From CAWEDP01 sp963807925 (lineage in GTDB: Bacteria; Acidobacteriota; Vicinamibacteria; Vicinamibacterales; CAVVIG01): DNA of 64,000 bases. The DNA is taken from assembly GCA_963807925.1 (NCBI GenBank), contig CAWEDP010000001.1, positions 496,001-560,000 of the forward strand, in the 5' to 3' direction. The notes under the pieces were generated by a model that saw nothing but the letters and a program-made list of their open reading frames with translations, ran no database searches and was not told the DNA's origin. Positions 44,665 through 54,396 of the stretch are shown one piece after another (position 1 is the stretch's first letter; every line of letters begins with the position of its first letter). A program made the translations under genes and the position numbers.

Positions 44665-45258
44665 CTACTCAGCGATCTGACGGCGTTCGGGTGCGGGCAG
44701 GAGCAGATCTTCGAGAAAGAACGCCGCCAAGTCGTTGCGACCGTTCAACCCCGACTTTCGATAGACGGTGAGAGCCTGCTGGCGGACGGTGCGCTCGCTC
44801 GTACGGCGAAGCTCGGCAATCTCCTTGTGCCGGAGTCCCTTCAACTGCAGCAGCGCGACCTCCCGTTCGGCGGGCGTCAGGGCCCATCGGTCGAACTGGC
44901 GGTCGATCGCCGCCCCCAGTCCCTGCAGCACGGCCTGGGCTTCGTGGTTCCAGCGCCGGGCGTCTTCGCTCCACCGGCGGACCTCGGCCCGTGCTTCAGC
45001 GAGCTCGGCATCGAGCCGGTCCGATCGTCGCTGCGCCGCGGTCATCTGCCGCCAGTGGAAGGCGATGCCCCCGAGGGCGGACACGAAGATGACGAGCTCG
45101 AACGACTCGAGCGCCAGCGGCACGCCGCGGCGGACCTCGATGACGACGTCGGTCGCCATGAGCAGCGCGATCAGGCCGAAGAGCGCCAGCGAAATGGTGC
45201 GTCCCGCCGCCTGCGACCGCGTGGACAGCGCGTCGCCGTCGACGAGGGTCGGGGACAT
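44665..45258 (-). CDS. Membrane-anchored LuxR-type regulator
   Basis: The 197-residue protein has two N-terminal transmembrane helices (residues 21-40 and 52-70), a short coiled coil (AQRRSDRLDAELAEARAEVR) and a C-terminal LuxR helix-turn-helix (LTPAEREVALLQLKGLRHKE, RRTSERTVRQQALTVYRKSG). The aspartate-containing receiver domain is missing, so signal input would come through the membrane part or coil. It sits just upstream of the efflux operon in the same direction and may bind the palindrome at 44619. Confidence 0.85.
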   Translation of the reverse strand: MSPTLVDGDALSTRSQAAGRTISLALFGLIALLMATDVVIEVRRGVPLALESFELVIFVSALGGIAFHWRQMTAAQRRSDRLDAELAEARAEVRRWSEDARRWNHEAQAVLQGLGAAIDRQFDRWALTPAEREVALLQLKGLRHKEIAELRRTSERTVRQQALTVYRKSGLNGRNDLAAFFLEDLLLPAPERRQIAE

Positions 45259-45330
45259 TGGAGTGATTGTAGTCCGGCTGACGCAAAGCCCGATCGCGAG
45301 GCCCGCCGCAACGGATCGCGCCGTGCCCGA

Positions 45331-46032
45331 TCACCGGCGGGACGACAGGCGGCAGCGAAGCAGCACCCACAAGGCGTCGACGCCGTCGACCCAGCGGATC
45401 TTCTTCCCCTGATCGACCTTCCGCGGCGTGTACGAAATGGGTACTTCGTGGATCCGATGGCCGGCGAGGAGGAGCTTCGCCGTCAACTCGGGCTCGAAAT
45501 CGAATCCGACCGAGCGGAGCCGGATTCCGGCGAAGGCGTCGCGGCGCAGCACCTTGTAGCCGGTCTCCATGTCGGTCAGCCTGGCCAGGAACAGCACGTT
45601 GGTGACCGCGGTCAGGAACCAGTTCGCCAGCCGCGCGCGCATCGACAGCCCGGAGCGGGGCCCGAGGAACCGGGAGCCGTACACCACGGCGGCGCGGCCG
45701 TCCGCAATGGGCGCCACGAGCGCGGGGTAGTCGCGGGGATCGAGCTCGAGGTCGGCGTCCTGCACGAGGACGACGTCGCCGTCCGCGTACTTGAGGCCGA
45801 CGCGAATGGCGGCGCCCTTGCCCAGATTGATCGGGTTCTCGCGCACCTGGACCCGCGCGTCGCCACGCCAGGCACTGCACTCGATCGCACGCCGGGTCCC
45901 GTCGTTCGACCCGTCGTCCACGATGACGATCTCCTTGTCGAACCCGGGGACATCGACGGCGAGGACGCGCGAGACGATTTCTTCGATCGTGCCCTCCTCG
46001 TTGTAGACCGGCACAATCACCGACAGCTTCAT
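45331..46032 (-). CDS. Family 2 glycosyltransferase, DPM1-like
   Basis: The 233-residue enzyme has the GT-A motifs: SVIVPVYNEEGTIEEIV, VIVDDGSNDGTR, NLGKGAAIRVGL and QDADLELDP, with the metal-binding DAD. There is no C-terminal membrane region, only a basic end (KVDQGKKIRWVDGVDALWVL). It should transfer a nucleotide sugar to a polyprenyl or glycan acceptor. The TATAAT promoter element lies only 12 bp before its ATG. Confidence 0.9.
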   Translation of the reverse strand: MKLSVIVPVYNEEGTIEEIVSRVLAVDVPGFDKEIVIVDDGSNDGTRRAIECSAWRGDARVQVRENPINLGKGAAIRVGLKYADGDVVLVQDADLELDPRDYPALVAPIADGRAAVVYGSRFLGPRSGLSMRARLANWFLTAVTNVLFLARLTDMETGYKVLRRDAFAGIRLRSVGFDFEPELTAKLLLAGHRIHEVPISYTPRKVDQGKKIRWVDGVDALWVLLRCRLSSRR

Positions 46033-46044
46033 GGAATGGCGCGC

Positions 46045-46052
46045 ATTATATT
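46045..46052. promoter_or_regulatory. Overlapping divergent -10 elements
   Basis: The minus-strand TATAAT (46045-46050) serves the glycosyltransferase, whose ATG begins 12 bases downstream. The plus-strand TATATT (46047-46052) is the natural candidate for the TSUP gene at 46089. The two polymerase sites would compete. Confidence 0.45.
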
Positions 46053-46088
46053 CTGTCCCCTTTTCAGGCGGAGCTCGACGCCGCGCCC

Positions 46089-46829
46089 GTGGTTGAATGG
46101 GCGGTGCCCGATTTGGCCGGATGGCAATGGACCCTGGGAATCGTCAGTGCCGTGCTCATCGGCATTTCGAAGACCGGGCTGCCGGGCGTGGCGACGCTCA
46201 CCGTTTCGCTGATGGTGCTGACCGTTGGCGACGCGCGGCAGTCGGCTGCGTGGGCTGCGCCGATTCTGATTACGGCGGATGTGTTCGCGGTGGCCTACTG
46301 GCGCCGGCACGCCGAGGCGCGCGCCCTCTTCTCCCTGGTGCCCTGGGTCGCCGCCGGCATGCTGGCCGGGGGGTTCGCCCTGAGTCTCGACGAGCACCTC
46401 CTCCGGCGCGTCGTGGCGGCGATTGTGCTGATCATGCTCGCGATCGCGCTGTGGCGCCGACGGCGCGCGACGACCGACGTGCCCGGCCGGCCCTGGTTCT
46501 ACGGCGTGAGCACGGGGTTCGCCACGACCGTCGCGAACGCGTCAGGCCCCATCATGGGCCTGTACCTGCTGACGAAGCGTCTGTCCAAGGAGCAGTTCGT
46601 CGCCACCGGTGCGTGGTTCTTCTTCGTCGTCAACGTGACGAAGCTGCCGATCTACGCCTGGCACCGGCTGTTCAGCCGGTCGTCGATCGTGTTCGACGCG
46701 CTGATGGTTCCGGCGGTCGTCTGTGGCGCGTGCCTCGGACCCTGGCTGGTCCGCCGCATTCCGCAGCGTTCCTTCGAGCTGCTCATCATTGTCCTGTCGG
46801 CGCTCTCGCTGCTCTTTCTGTTCAGGTGA
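46089..46829 (+). CDS. TSUP family permease (TauE/SafE type)
   Basis: The 246-residue protein has about eight hydrophobic helices arranged as two repeats, with GISKTGLPGVATLTVSLM near residue 25 and NASGPIMGLYLLTKRLSKEQ near 160 as the repeat signatures. Members export or import sulfite, sulfonates and organic anions; the substrate is not determined. GTG start at 46089. Its 3' end overlaps the convergent GGDEF gene by 8 bp. Confidence 0.85.
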   Translation: MVEWAVPDLAGWQWTLGIVSAVLIGISKTGLPGVATLTVSLMVLTVGDARQSAAWAAPILITADVFAVAYWRRHAEARALFSLVPWVAAGMLAGGFALSLDEHLLRRVVAAIVLIMLAIALWRRRRATTDVPGRPWFYGVSTGFATTVANASGPIMGLYLLTKRLSKEQFVATGAWFFFVVNVTKLPIYAWHRLFSRSSIVFDALMVPAVVCGACLGPWLVRRIPQRSFELLIIVLSALSLLFLFR

Positions 46830-47778
46830 GGCGGGGCGTGGCGGCGGCCGGGACGACGTTGCATCGCCACCGGTTGCGGCCTTCGTTCTTCGCGAGGTAC
46901 AGGGCCGCGTCGGCGCGCCGCAGGATCTCCTCGAGCGACCCGTCGGACGGCGCCGCCTCGGCGAGGCCGATGCTGCAGGAGCACGTCATCGGCGGACCCT
47001 CCGACTCCATCTCGATGTGGCGGCACGTCTCGACGATCCGTCGCGCAACCTCCTGCGCCGCCCATACGCCGGTCTCCGGCAGGAGCATGCCGAATTCCTC
47101 GCCGCCCAGCCGTCCGACGACATCCGAGGCACGGCTCTCCGCCCGCAGGACGTCGGCGAATTTCATCAGGACTCGATCGCCGGCCTCGTGCCCGAACGTG
47201 TCGTTCACGCGCTTGAAGAAGTCGAGGTCGGCCACCAGGAGCGCGAGCGGTCGGTGATAGCGCTGGTGGCGGGCGAACTCGGTCGATCCGAACTCGAACC
47301 ACCGCAGCCGCGAGGAGACGCCCGTCAGCGTATCGGTGCTCACCACGCGCGCGAGCTCGTCGCGAGCGGCCTGCAGTTCGCCGATGCGCCGGGACAGATG
47401 TTCCTGCAGCCCGAGCACGCGAAGGCCGACGTGCACGCGGGCGCGCAGCTCGTCGAGATCGAACGGTTTGACGATGTAGTCGTCGGCGCCGGCGTCGAGA
47501 CCGGCCACCATGTCCACACGGCTGTCGCGGCCGGTGAGCAGGATCACATACATATGGGCGAGCGCCGGGTCGCGGCGGATGCGGCGGCACAGGTCGGGGC
47601 CGTCGATGCCGGGCATCATCCAGTCGATCACGGCGAGCGCCGGACGGGCGGCCGCGCGAATGTGCTCCCACGCGGCGTTGCCGTCGTGCGCGATGTCGGC
47701 GTCCATGCCGAACCGCTGCAGCGTCTTGGCCAGAATCGCGGTCGTCCCGCGGTCGTCGTCTGCGATCAGGGCGCGCAC
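46822..47778 (-). CDS. Response regulator with diguanylate cyclase output
   Basis: The 318-residue protein has an N-terminal receiver (residues 1-120) with Asp in VIDWMMPGIDG and Lys in IVKPFDLDEL. A GGDEF domain follows (150-310): DTLTGVSSRLRWF, ADLDFFKRVNDTFGHEAGDR and the active site RLGGEEFGMLLPE. It should make cyclic di-GMP when phosphorylated. Its start overlaps the 3' end of the hybrid kinase gene by 13 bp, so the kinase is its likely partner. Confidence 0.92.
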   Translation of the reverse strand: MRALIADDDRGTTAILAKTLQRFGMDADIAHDGNAAWEHIRAAARPALAVIDWMMPGIDGPDLCRRIRRDPALAHMYVILLTGRDSRVDMVAGLDAGADDYIVKPFDLDELRARVHVGLRVLGLQEHLSRRIGELQAARDELARVVSTDTLTGVSSRLRWFEFGSTEFARHQRYHRPLALLVADLDFFKRVNDTFGHEAGDRVLMKFADVLRAESRASDVVGRLGGEEFGMLLPETGVWAAQEVARRIVETCRHIEMESEGPPMTCSCSIGLAEAAPSDGSLEEILRRADAALYLAKNEGRNRWRCNVVPAAATPRLT

Positions 47779-49995
47779 GGCGCGATCTCCATTTCACCCG
47801 CCGGATGGGTCCGGCGAAGCGCCTCCATCACGAGCGACGCTTCCGAGAACACCAGGCGCCATCCCGCGTCGACCGCCTCGACACGCGCTTCCTTCGCGAT
47901 GCGCTCGAGCGTGGCGGCGGCGTTCACCAGCGCGGCCGCCCCGAGATTGCCCGCCGCACCCTTCAGCGTGTGCGCGGCTCGGACGAGCGGATCCAGCGCC
48001 CGATCGGCGACCGCCGCCTTGATTGCGGCGAGATGGACGGGACAGTCGTCGAGGAAGAGGCGGACGACGTCGTCGAGCAGTTGCTCGTCGCCGCCGAGGC
48101 GCGCCAGCATCCGCGCCCGGTCGAAGGGCTCGGGCGCGGGCCGGGTGGCGGCGTGCGCGTGGTCGCCGCGCGAGTGCTCTTCGACCACGGCAATCAGGCG
48201 ATGGCGGTCGATCGGCTTGGCGAGATAGCCGTCCATGCCCGCCGCGAGACAGCGCTCGCGGTCGCCGGCCATGGCGTGCGCCGTCATGGCGACGACCCGT
48301 ACGTGCCCCCCCTGCTGGCGCTCCCGTTCGCGGATGGCCTGCGTCGCCTCGATCCCGCCCATGTCCGGCATCTGGACGTCCATCAGCACCAGATCGAACA
48401 CCTCCCGCTCCACGGCGGCGACAGCCGCCCGGCCCGATCCGACGACGGTCACATGGTGTCCGCGGTTGGTCAGCAGCCCGGCGGCGACCTGCTGGTTCAC
48501 GGGGTTGTCTTCAGCCAGCAGCACCCGCGCCTTGCGGCCCTCGAGCGGCGACATCGGGGCGGCCGTCGCGGTGGCGCAGACCGACATCTGGCGGCCCAGC
48601 ACCTTGACGATCGCGTCGAACAGGTCGGCGGCCTTGAGCGGTTTCGTGAGGGACGCCGAGAATCGCCAGCTCCCGGCACCGCGGCTGGTTCGCGTAGGGG
48701 CCCGACGAGGTCAGCATCATGATGATGACGCCGGCCAGCTCGGGCCGCGCCTGGATTTCCTGCGCGACCTCGAAGCCGTCGAGGTCTGGCATGTTGGCGT
48801 CGAGGAGCACGAGACGAAACGGGCGGTCTCCCGCCGCCTCGCGCGACAGCGCCTCGAGGGCCGCACGGCCGCTGTCGGCGGCGGTGGGAAGCAGGCGCCA
48901 CCGCGTCAGCTGCTCGCACAGAATCCGGCGGTTCACGTGATTGTCGTCGACAATCAGCACGCGGACGTCGGCGAGCCGCTCGGGATCGAGCTGCTGCGGC
49001 GAGGCCGCCGCGGTGTCGAAGGCGGCGGTGAAATGGAACGTGCTGCCGACCGCTGGCTCGCTCTCCACCCAGATCCGGCCGCCCATCATCTGGACCAGCG
49101 CCGCCGAGATGCTCAGCCCGAGCCCGGTGCCGCCGAAGCGTCGGGTCGTCGATCCGTCGGCCTGACTGAACGCCTGGAAGATCGATTCGTGTTTGTCAAG
49201 GTCGATGCCGATGCCGGTGTCGCTCACGCGGAAATGGAGCAGGCTGGATCCCTCGCGCCGCTCGTCTTCGCGGATTTCGATGAGCACGTGTCCCTGCCCG
49301 GTGAACTTCACGGCATTGCCGACCAGATTCGAGAGCACCTGCTGCAGCCGGACAGGATCGCCGATGACCGCCGCCGGCAGATCGGCCGCCACGTCCGCGA
49401 TGAGCTCCACGCCCTTCTGGTGCGCCGCGATCGCGAGCGGCTTGAGCAGCTGAGCGACGAGATCGCCGACGGAGAAGGGGACCGACTCCAGCTCGAGCTT
49501 GCGGGATTCGATCTTCGAGAAGTCCAGAATGTCGTTCAGGATGGTGAGCAGCGATTCGGCCGACGCCCGCACCGTTGTCAGGTATTCCCGCTGGTCGGGG
49601 GCGAGCGGCGTGTCCAGCGCGAGCTCCGTCATGCCGATGATGCCGTTCATCGGCGTGCGAATCTCGTGGCTCATGTTCGCGAGGAACTCGCTCTTGGCCC
49701 GGCTCGCCTCCATCGCCTGATCCCGCGCGGCGGTCAGCTTGGCATTGGTGGCTTGCAGCTCCGCCGTGCGCGCGATCACGGTGCGTTCGAGATCTCCCTG
49801 CTGCGGCCGCAGCTGCTGATCGCGTCGGTCGATCTCCCTCAGCATCGCGTTGAACTGGTCGGCGAGGCGGCCGACCTCGTCGTCGCTCTCCTTCGTCGCT
49901 CGCACCTCGTACCGGTGTCCTTCGGCCATGACGATGCCCGTCAGCTTCCACCTGAGCGACAACTGTCGAAACCAGCGCCAGACCAGCTTCATCAT
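47766..49995 (-). pseudogene. Hybrid histidine kinase (HK-REC-REC-HPt), frameshift and no sensor domain
   Basis: From the ATG at 49995 (50037 also possible) the order is: one hydrophobic N-terminal segment, a partial HAMP-like helix, dimerisation domain with His110 in ANMSHEIRTPMNG, ATPase domain (GNAVKFTGQGHVLI, RFGGTGLGLSIS), receiver 1 (VLLDANMPDLDG), receiver 2 (VLMDVQMPDMGG) and an HPt end (AHTLKGAAGNLGA). The frame breaks at the GGG of 48650-48652 on the plus strand; removing one base restores 742 residues. The usual periplasmic sensor and second membrane helix are absent between LTGIVM and the ATKESDDEVGRLADQFN segment. Confidence 0.85.
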
Positions 49996-50096
49996 GCTTT
50001 CAGGGACTGTACGTACGTGGTCCACATCCACGCTCATATGGACGACTTATCGGACGAGGTTGCGTGCTGAAGTAGGCGCCGGAGCAGCCGTGCCGA

Positions 50097-50600
50097 TCAG
50101 TGAAAATCCTGCGTGACGGTCACTTCGCCGTTGTTGACGGATATCCCGCACGCCACGTCGGAATACCCGCCGATCATGTTCTCGTAGTGCGATCCGCCGG
50201 GTCCCTCCGTCCACTCCTGCCACAGCCCCTGCTGAATGACCCTGTGAACGGAACTCCACTCGTCGAGGGTCCACCACGGAATCTCGTTTTCCGCGCGCGC
50301 GGTGCCGCCGCCGCCATTGGTCTCGAGGAAATAGTGGTGCACTTCGTGCATTTCGCCGTCAACGCGCGCCGCATTGTTCGAGAAGCCCTCGATTGTCGGC
50401 GACACGGTCAGTGGGTCCAGCGTCATCGTCCCGCGGTACCGGTTGATCTCGTTCACGCAGAAGGTCTGCTCGGTCGGCAGATCGGCCGGTTGGCTTTCCG
50501 CCGCCGCCGGGTTCGGTTTCTGGCACGCAGCCAGGGCGCCGGCCATCGCCATCGACAGCATGCCCAGGCCCGCGCGTCGGGGCCAATTTGCCAGCGTCAT
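50097..50600 (-). CDS. CAP/SCP-domain lipoprotein
   Basis: The 167-residue protein has a lipoprotein signal with LAAC at about residue 23-26. The CAP domain begins TEQTFCVNEINRYRGTMTLD, then HEVHHYFLETNGGGG, and ends with SHYENMIGGYSDVACGIS near residue 145. The His and Glu residues of the shallow cleft are present. The fold is shared by secreted proteins with varied roles; function is unknown. Confidence 0.8.
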   Translation of the reverse strand: MTLANWPRRAGLGMLSMAMAGALAACQKPNPAAAESQPADLPTEQTFCVNEINRYRGTMTLDPLTVSPTIEGFSNNAARVDGEMHEVHHYFLETNGGGGTARAENEIPWWTLDEWSSVHRVIQQGLWQEWTEGPGGSHYENMIGGYSDVACGISVNNGEVTVTQDFH

Positions 50601-50750
50601 GACGTCCCGCTCAGCAAAGGGAGGGCCGTCGCAGCCACCTCCGGCCTAACTGACGGCGGCTGAACCAGATCAACGGACGTGGCCGCGGCCGCGGTCGCCT
50701 TTCCGCGTGTCCCGGATCGGGACGCAGGGATTCGAATCTGTAAGAGCCGC

Positions 50751-52613
50751 TCACCGGTACGCGGCCGCCTGAATTCCGTACAGCTCGGCGTAGTGGCCCC
50801 GCCGGGCCATGAGGTCGTCGTGGGTGCCCAGTTCGACGACCCGGGCGCCGTCGAGGACGACGATGAAGTCGGCCATGCGGACGGTGGAGAAGCGATGCGA
50901 CACGAGAATGGTGATGCGGCCGTTCGAAGCCGGATGTCCGGCGACGGCCGGGTCGCGCGGGTCGCGGCGCGCCGCCGCAGCGTATCGCTCGAACAGGCCG
51001 TGTTCGGTTTCGGCGTCGAGCGCGGCCGTCGGCTCGTCGAGCGCGAGGACGAGCGGCTGATTCCGCATGAAGCCGCGAGCCAGCGCGAGCTTCTGCCACT
51101 GGCCGAACGACACGTCCACACCGTCCGGCCACGTCGGTCCGAGCTGCGTGTCGAGGCCCGCGCGTAACCGCACCACCACATCATCGGCTCCGGCCCGCCC
51201 GATGGCGGTGACCACGGCGGGTTCGTCGTCGAGGCGGGGGACGTCGCCGAGGCCGACCGTGCGGCGCGCGCGGAACTCGAATCGAAAGAAATCCTGGAAC
51301 GCCCCGGCGAGCCGGTCGCGCCACTCGTCGGCTCGAATCCGTCGCAGGTCGGTGCCGTCCACCAGAATGCGACCGGCCGTCGGCTCGTACAGCTTCGCGA
51401 GCAGCTTCACCAGCGTCGTCTTGCCCGCGCCGTTTTCGCCGACAAGGGCGACGACCGATCCGGCAGGCAGATCGACGCTCACGTCGTTCAGCACCAGACG
51501 GTCGGTGCCGGGATAGGCGAACGTGACATGCTCGAAGCGGATGCCGGTGGTCAGCCAATCCGGGGCCGGCCAATCGGCCTTCGAGACGATGGCCGACGCG
51601 TAGTCCTCGAGCCAGGCGAGCCGCCGGGCGCCGTCCATCCAGATGCCGCGGAGGAAGCCGATTTCGCCGACGGTGGCGCCGATGTAGGCCGACAGCCTGG
51701 AGCCGGCGGCGAGCACGAGCAGCACGTCGCCAGCCGGCAATCCGAGGGTCGACGAGACGAACACAATCGCGCCGACGTAGGCGGCGCCGAACATCGCCCA
51801 CGCGGCCGTGTGCCACGCGGCCGAGCTCCATCGGGCGGCGGCGACCGGCTCGTACCAGCGCTCCCACGTCGCGCGGCGGTCGGCCGCGAGCCGCCGCCCG
51901 ATGCGCGTGACGCGGATCTCCTTGCCCGGCGTCGCGGTCGTGGCGATGGCGAACAGATGACGGGCCAGGCGGTGCGCCGACGCGCCCGCTTCCCATGCCG
52001 TCCGCTCCACCACCGGTCGCCAGGTCGACGTGAACACCGTGGGCAGCGCGAACACCGCGAGCAGCGCGAGCGCCGGATGGATGGACATCAGGAGGCCGAC
52101 GGTGACGGCGACGCGCAGGATCCACCCGCATGTCGTGAACAGCGACATGTACATGTGATCGAGCACGAACACCTGGTTGCGCAGCATGGCGAGGCGATCG
52201 AGGAACTCGGGACGTTCCTGGTGCGCAATCGTGACGATCGACGCCTGAAGGCGGGCCACGTGGGATTCGAGCGCAATCGTCACCTTGTCGCGGAACCGGC
52301 GCTGAACGCGCGTGCTGACGGTTCGCAGGACCCACGTGGCAGTGGCCGACGCGCCGAGCGCGATCACGGCAATCCGGACGAGCACCGCGTCCTGCTGCAG
52401 CACTCCTTCGCCGAGCAGCTTGAACCAGAGCGCGAGCAGCGCGTCGGGCACGGCGGCGGCGAGGGCGAGGACGAATGCCGCGGCCAGCAGCCCGGGCTCG
52501 TGTCGATACCCGAGCCTGCACAGACGCCACATCGACGACACGCTGGACGGCAGCGGATCGATGGACGGCGTGACCGCCGGGCCGGCGGTCGCCACCTCAG
52601 CCGAGGACGTCAT
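50751..52613 (-). CDS. ABC exporter subunit with atypical signature motif
   Basis: The 620-residue protein has an N-terminal membrane domain with about six helices (residues 40-330) and a C-terminal ATPase. Walker A is VGENGAGKTTL, Walker B LVLALDEPTAALD and the switch His is in ILVSHRFSTVR. The signature loop reads VSFGQWQKLALAR rather than LSGGQ. A 15-residue insert (AAARRDPRDPAVAGH) interrupts the region before the D-loop His. It overlaps the next ABC gene by 17 bp and should heterodimerise with it. Confidence 0.88.
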   Translation of the reverse strand: MTSSAEVATAGPAVTPSIDPLPSSVSSMWRLCRLGYRHEPGLLAAAFVLALAAAVPDALLALWFKLLGEGVLQQDAVLVRIAVIALGASATATWVLRTVSTRVQRRFRDKVTIALESHVARLQASIVTIAHQERPEFLDRLAMLRNQVFVLDHMYMSLFTTCGWILRVAVTVGLLMSIHPALALLAVFALPTVFTSTWRPVVERTAWEAGASAHRLARHLFAIATTATPGKEIRVTRIGRRLAADRRATWERWYEPVAAARWSSAAWHTAAWAMFGAAYVGAIVFVSSTLGLPAGDVLLVLAAGSRLSAYIGATVGEIGFLRGIWMDGARRLAWLEDYASAIVSKADWPAPDWLTTGIRFEHVTFAYPGTDRLVLNDVSVDLPAGSVVALVGENGAGKTTLVKLLAKLYEPTAGRILVDGTDLRRIRADEWRDRLAGAFQDFFRFEFRARRTVGLGDVPRLDDEPAVVTAIGRAGADDVVVRLRAGLDTQLGPTWPDGVDVSFGQWQKLALARGFMRNQPLVLALDEPTAALDAETEHGLFERYAAAARRDPRDPAVAGHPASNGRITILVSHRFSTVRMADFIVVLDGARVVELGTHDDLMARRGHYAELYGIQAAAYR

Positions 52614-54396
52614 ACGCCGCCCCCTCCTCGTCCGCGTCGGTGTTGAACCGTTGCGCCTGCAGATCGAACATCGTCCGGTATCGACCCTGCCTGGCCATCA
52701 GCTCGTCGTGCGTCCCGAGCTCCACGACGCGGCCGTGCTCGAGGACGCAGATGCGGTCGGCGTGGCGCACGGTCGAGAAGCGGTGTGAAATCAGGATGGT
52801 CGTGCAGGGCCGGGTCGCGATCAGGAGGCGGTCGAAGATCTCCGCCTCGCCGCGCACGTCGAGCTGGGCCGTCGGTTCGTCCAGCAGCACGACGCCGGCT
52901 CCGAGCTGCACCGCGCACAAGGCGCGCGCCAGTGCGATTCGCTGCCACTGACCGCCGGAGAGATCGGTGCCGCCGGCGTAGCCGCGGGCCAGTGGGGTGT
53001 CGAGGTCGGCGATGCCGGCCGCACCGGCCGACGTGAGCGCCGCCCGGATGACTGGCTCCGGCGCGCCGCCTGGTGCCACGTTGTCGCGCAGCGGCAGCTC
53101 GAAGCGGACGAAATCCTGGAAGACGGCGGTCAGCCGCGCCCGCCAGCCCTCGACGTCGAATTCGCGAAGATCTACGCCGTCGATCTCGATGGCGCCGCTC
53201 TGGGGGTCGTACAAGCGGCACAAGAGCTTCGCGAGCGTCGTCTTGCCCGCGCCGTTCTGGCCCACGATGGCGAGCGACGAGCCGGCGGGAATCGTCAGGT
53301 CGAAGCCGTCGAGCACGGGAGGCCCGCCCGGATACCCGAAGGTGAGGTCGCGAAACCGGATGTCGCGCGCGGGCCGTTCGGAGGGATCGCGGCTGCCCGG
53401 GGACAGCGCGCCCGCCGGCGCCATCGCCGCCTCCAGACGCAGGACCGCCGCGACCGGCGCGGCGGCGCCGTCGAGCGCCCAGTTGAGCCCGCCGAACGCG
53501 ATGAGCGCCGTGCCGACTGCGCATTGCGCGTAGACGACGATTTCGCCCAGCGTGAGACGTCCGTCCAGGACCGCGCTCCCCAGCCCCCAGAACACGGCGA
53601 GGTTGGCGCTCGTGACGATCAGCACGCTCCACAGCACCGGCCGCTCGCGCAGACGGGTCGCTTCGTACTGCAGGCGGTGGAGACGCGTGCGCTCGGCGAC
53701 GAAGCGATCGACCGTCCAGCCGACCAGGCCGAACAGCCGCAGTTCCTTGCTCGCGGGCGGATCGACGGCGAGCCGGTAGGCGTACTCGGCGTCGCGCTGG
53801 GCGCTGCGCACCGTCTCGGTGTTCCGGTCGCGCCAGACGCCGCTCTCCCGCAGGAGCCAGTGCGTCGACAGCCACGCGCCGCCGAGCAGGATCGGCGCCC
53901 ACCACGTGAACCCGCTCAGCACGACGGCGGAGGCGACCCCGGCCATCATCTCGACGAGCCCGCCGGCGATGAAGTCCATGGAAAACGAAAGCGGCGGCCC
54001 GGTCATGCCGAGGTCGAAATCGCGCGCCACGGTGAGATCGCCCGCCAGCCGCGCGTCTTCGAGGTGACCGATCCCGGGTGGCGCAATACAGGCCGCCGTC
54101 AGCCGGTCGTAGAGCCATGCCGCGGTGCGGTCGCCGAGGTTCGCTCCGACGGCCTGGTGCACGGGACCCGTGACCTGGAGGAGGATGAACACGACGGCGG
54201 TCACCGACAATGGCCCGGCGAGCGGCGCGCCCCGCTGCACCGCGGCGACGAGCACGCCCATGGCGACCGCGAAGACCACGGGCAGCACGCCACGGAGCAG
54301 CAGGATGACCCACCAGAGGACCGCGAGCGACCGATCGGCCCGCGGCAGCACGCCGAAAAACGTCCACTCCTGGCGAGCCCGGAGTCGCGCGAGCAT
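52597..54396 (-). CDS. ABC exporter subunit with canonical ATPase site
   Basis: The ATG at 54396 is preferred over 54441 because a CATAAT -10 element lies 10 bp upstream and would otherwise fall in the coding region. The 599-residue protein has about six membrane helices and an ATPase with VGQNGAGKTTLAKLLCRLYD, LSGGQWQRIALARAL, VVLLDEPTAQLD and LISHRFSTVRHAD. All catalytic motifs are canonical. With its partner it would form a heterodimeric exporter with one normal and one altered ATP site. The substrate is unknown. Confidence 0.88.
   Translation of the reverse strand: MLARLRARQEWTFFGVLPRADRSLAVLWWVILLLRGVLPVVFAVAMGVLVAAVQRGAPLAGPLSVTAVVFILLQVTGPVHQAVGANLGDRTAAWLYDRLTAACIAPPGIGHLEDARLAGDLTVARDFDLGMTGPPLSFSMDFIAGGLVEMMAGVASAVVLSGFTWWAPILLGGAWLSTHWLLRESGVWRDRNTETVRSAQRDAEYAYRLAVDPPASKELRLFGLVGWTVDRFVAERTRLHRLQYEATRLRERPVLWSVLIVTSANLAVFWGLGSAVLDGRLTLGEIVVYAQCAVGTALIAFGGLNWALDGAAAPVAAVLRLEAAMAPAGALSPGSRDPSERPARDIRFRDLTFGYPGGPPVLDGFDLTIPAGSSLAIVGQNGAGKTTLAKLLCRLYDPQSGAIEIDGVDLREFDVEGWRARLTAVFQDFVRFELPLRDNVAPGGAPEPVIRAALTSAGAAGIADLDTPLARGYAGGTDLSGGQWQRIALARALCAVQLGAGVVLLDEPTAQLDVRGEAEIFDRLLIATRPCTTILISHRFSTVRHADRICVLEHGRVVELGTHDELMARQGRYRTMFDLQAQRFNTDADEEGAAYDVLG

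Noticed and set aside
43654..46212. 852-residue open frame on the plus strand
   Set aside because: It crosses four well-supported minus-strand features, including the palindrome gap, with Arg/His-rich sequence and no domain.
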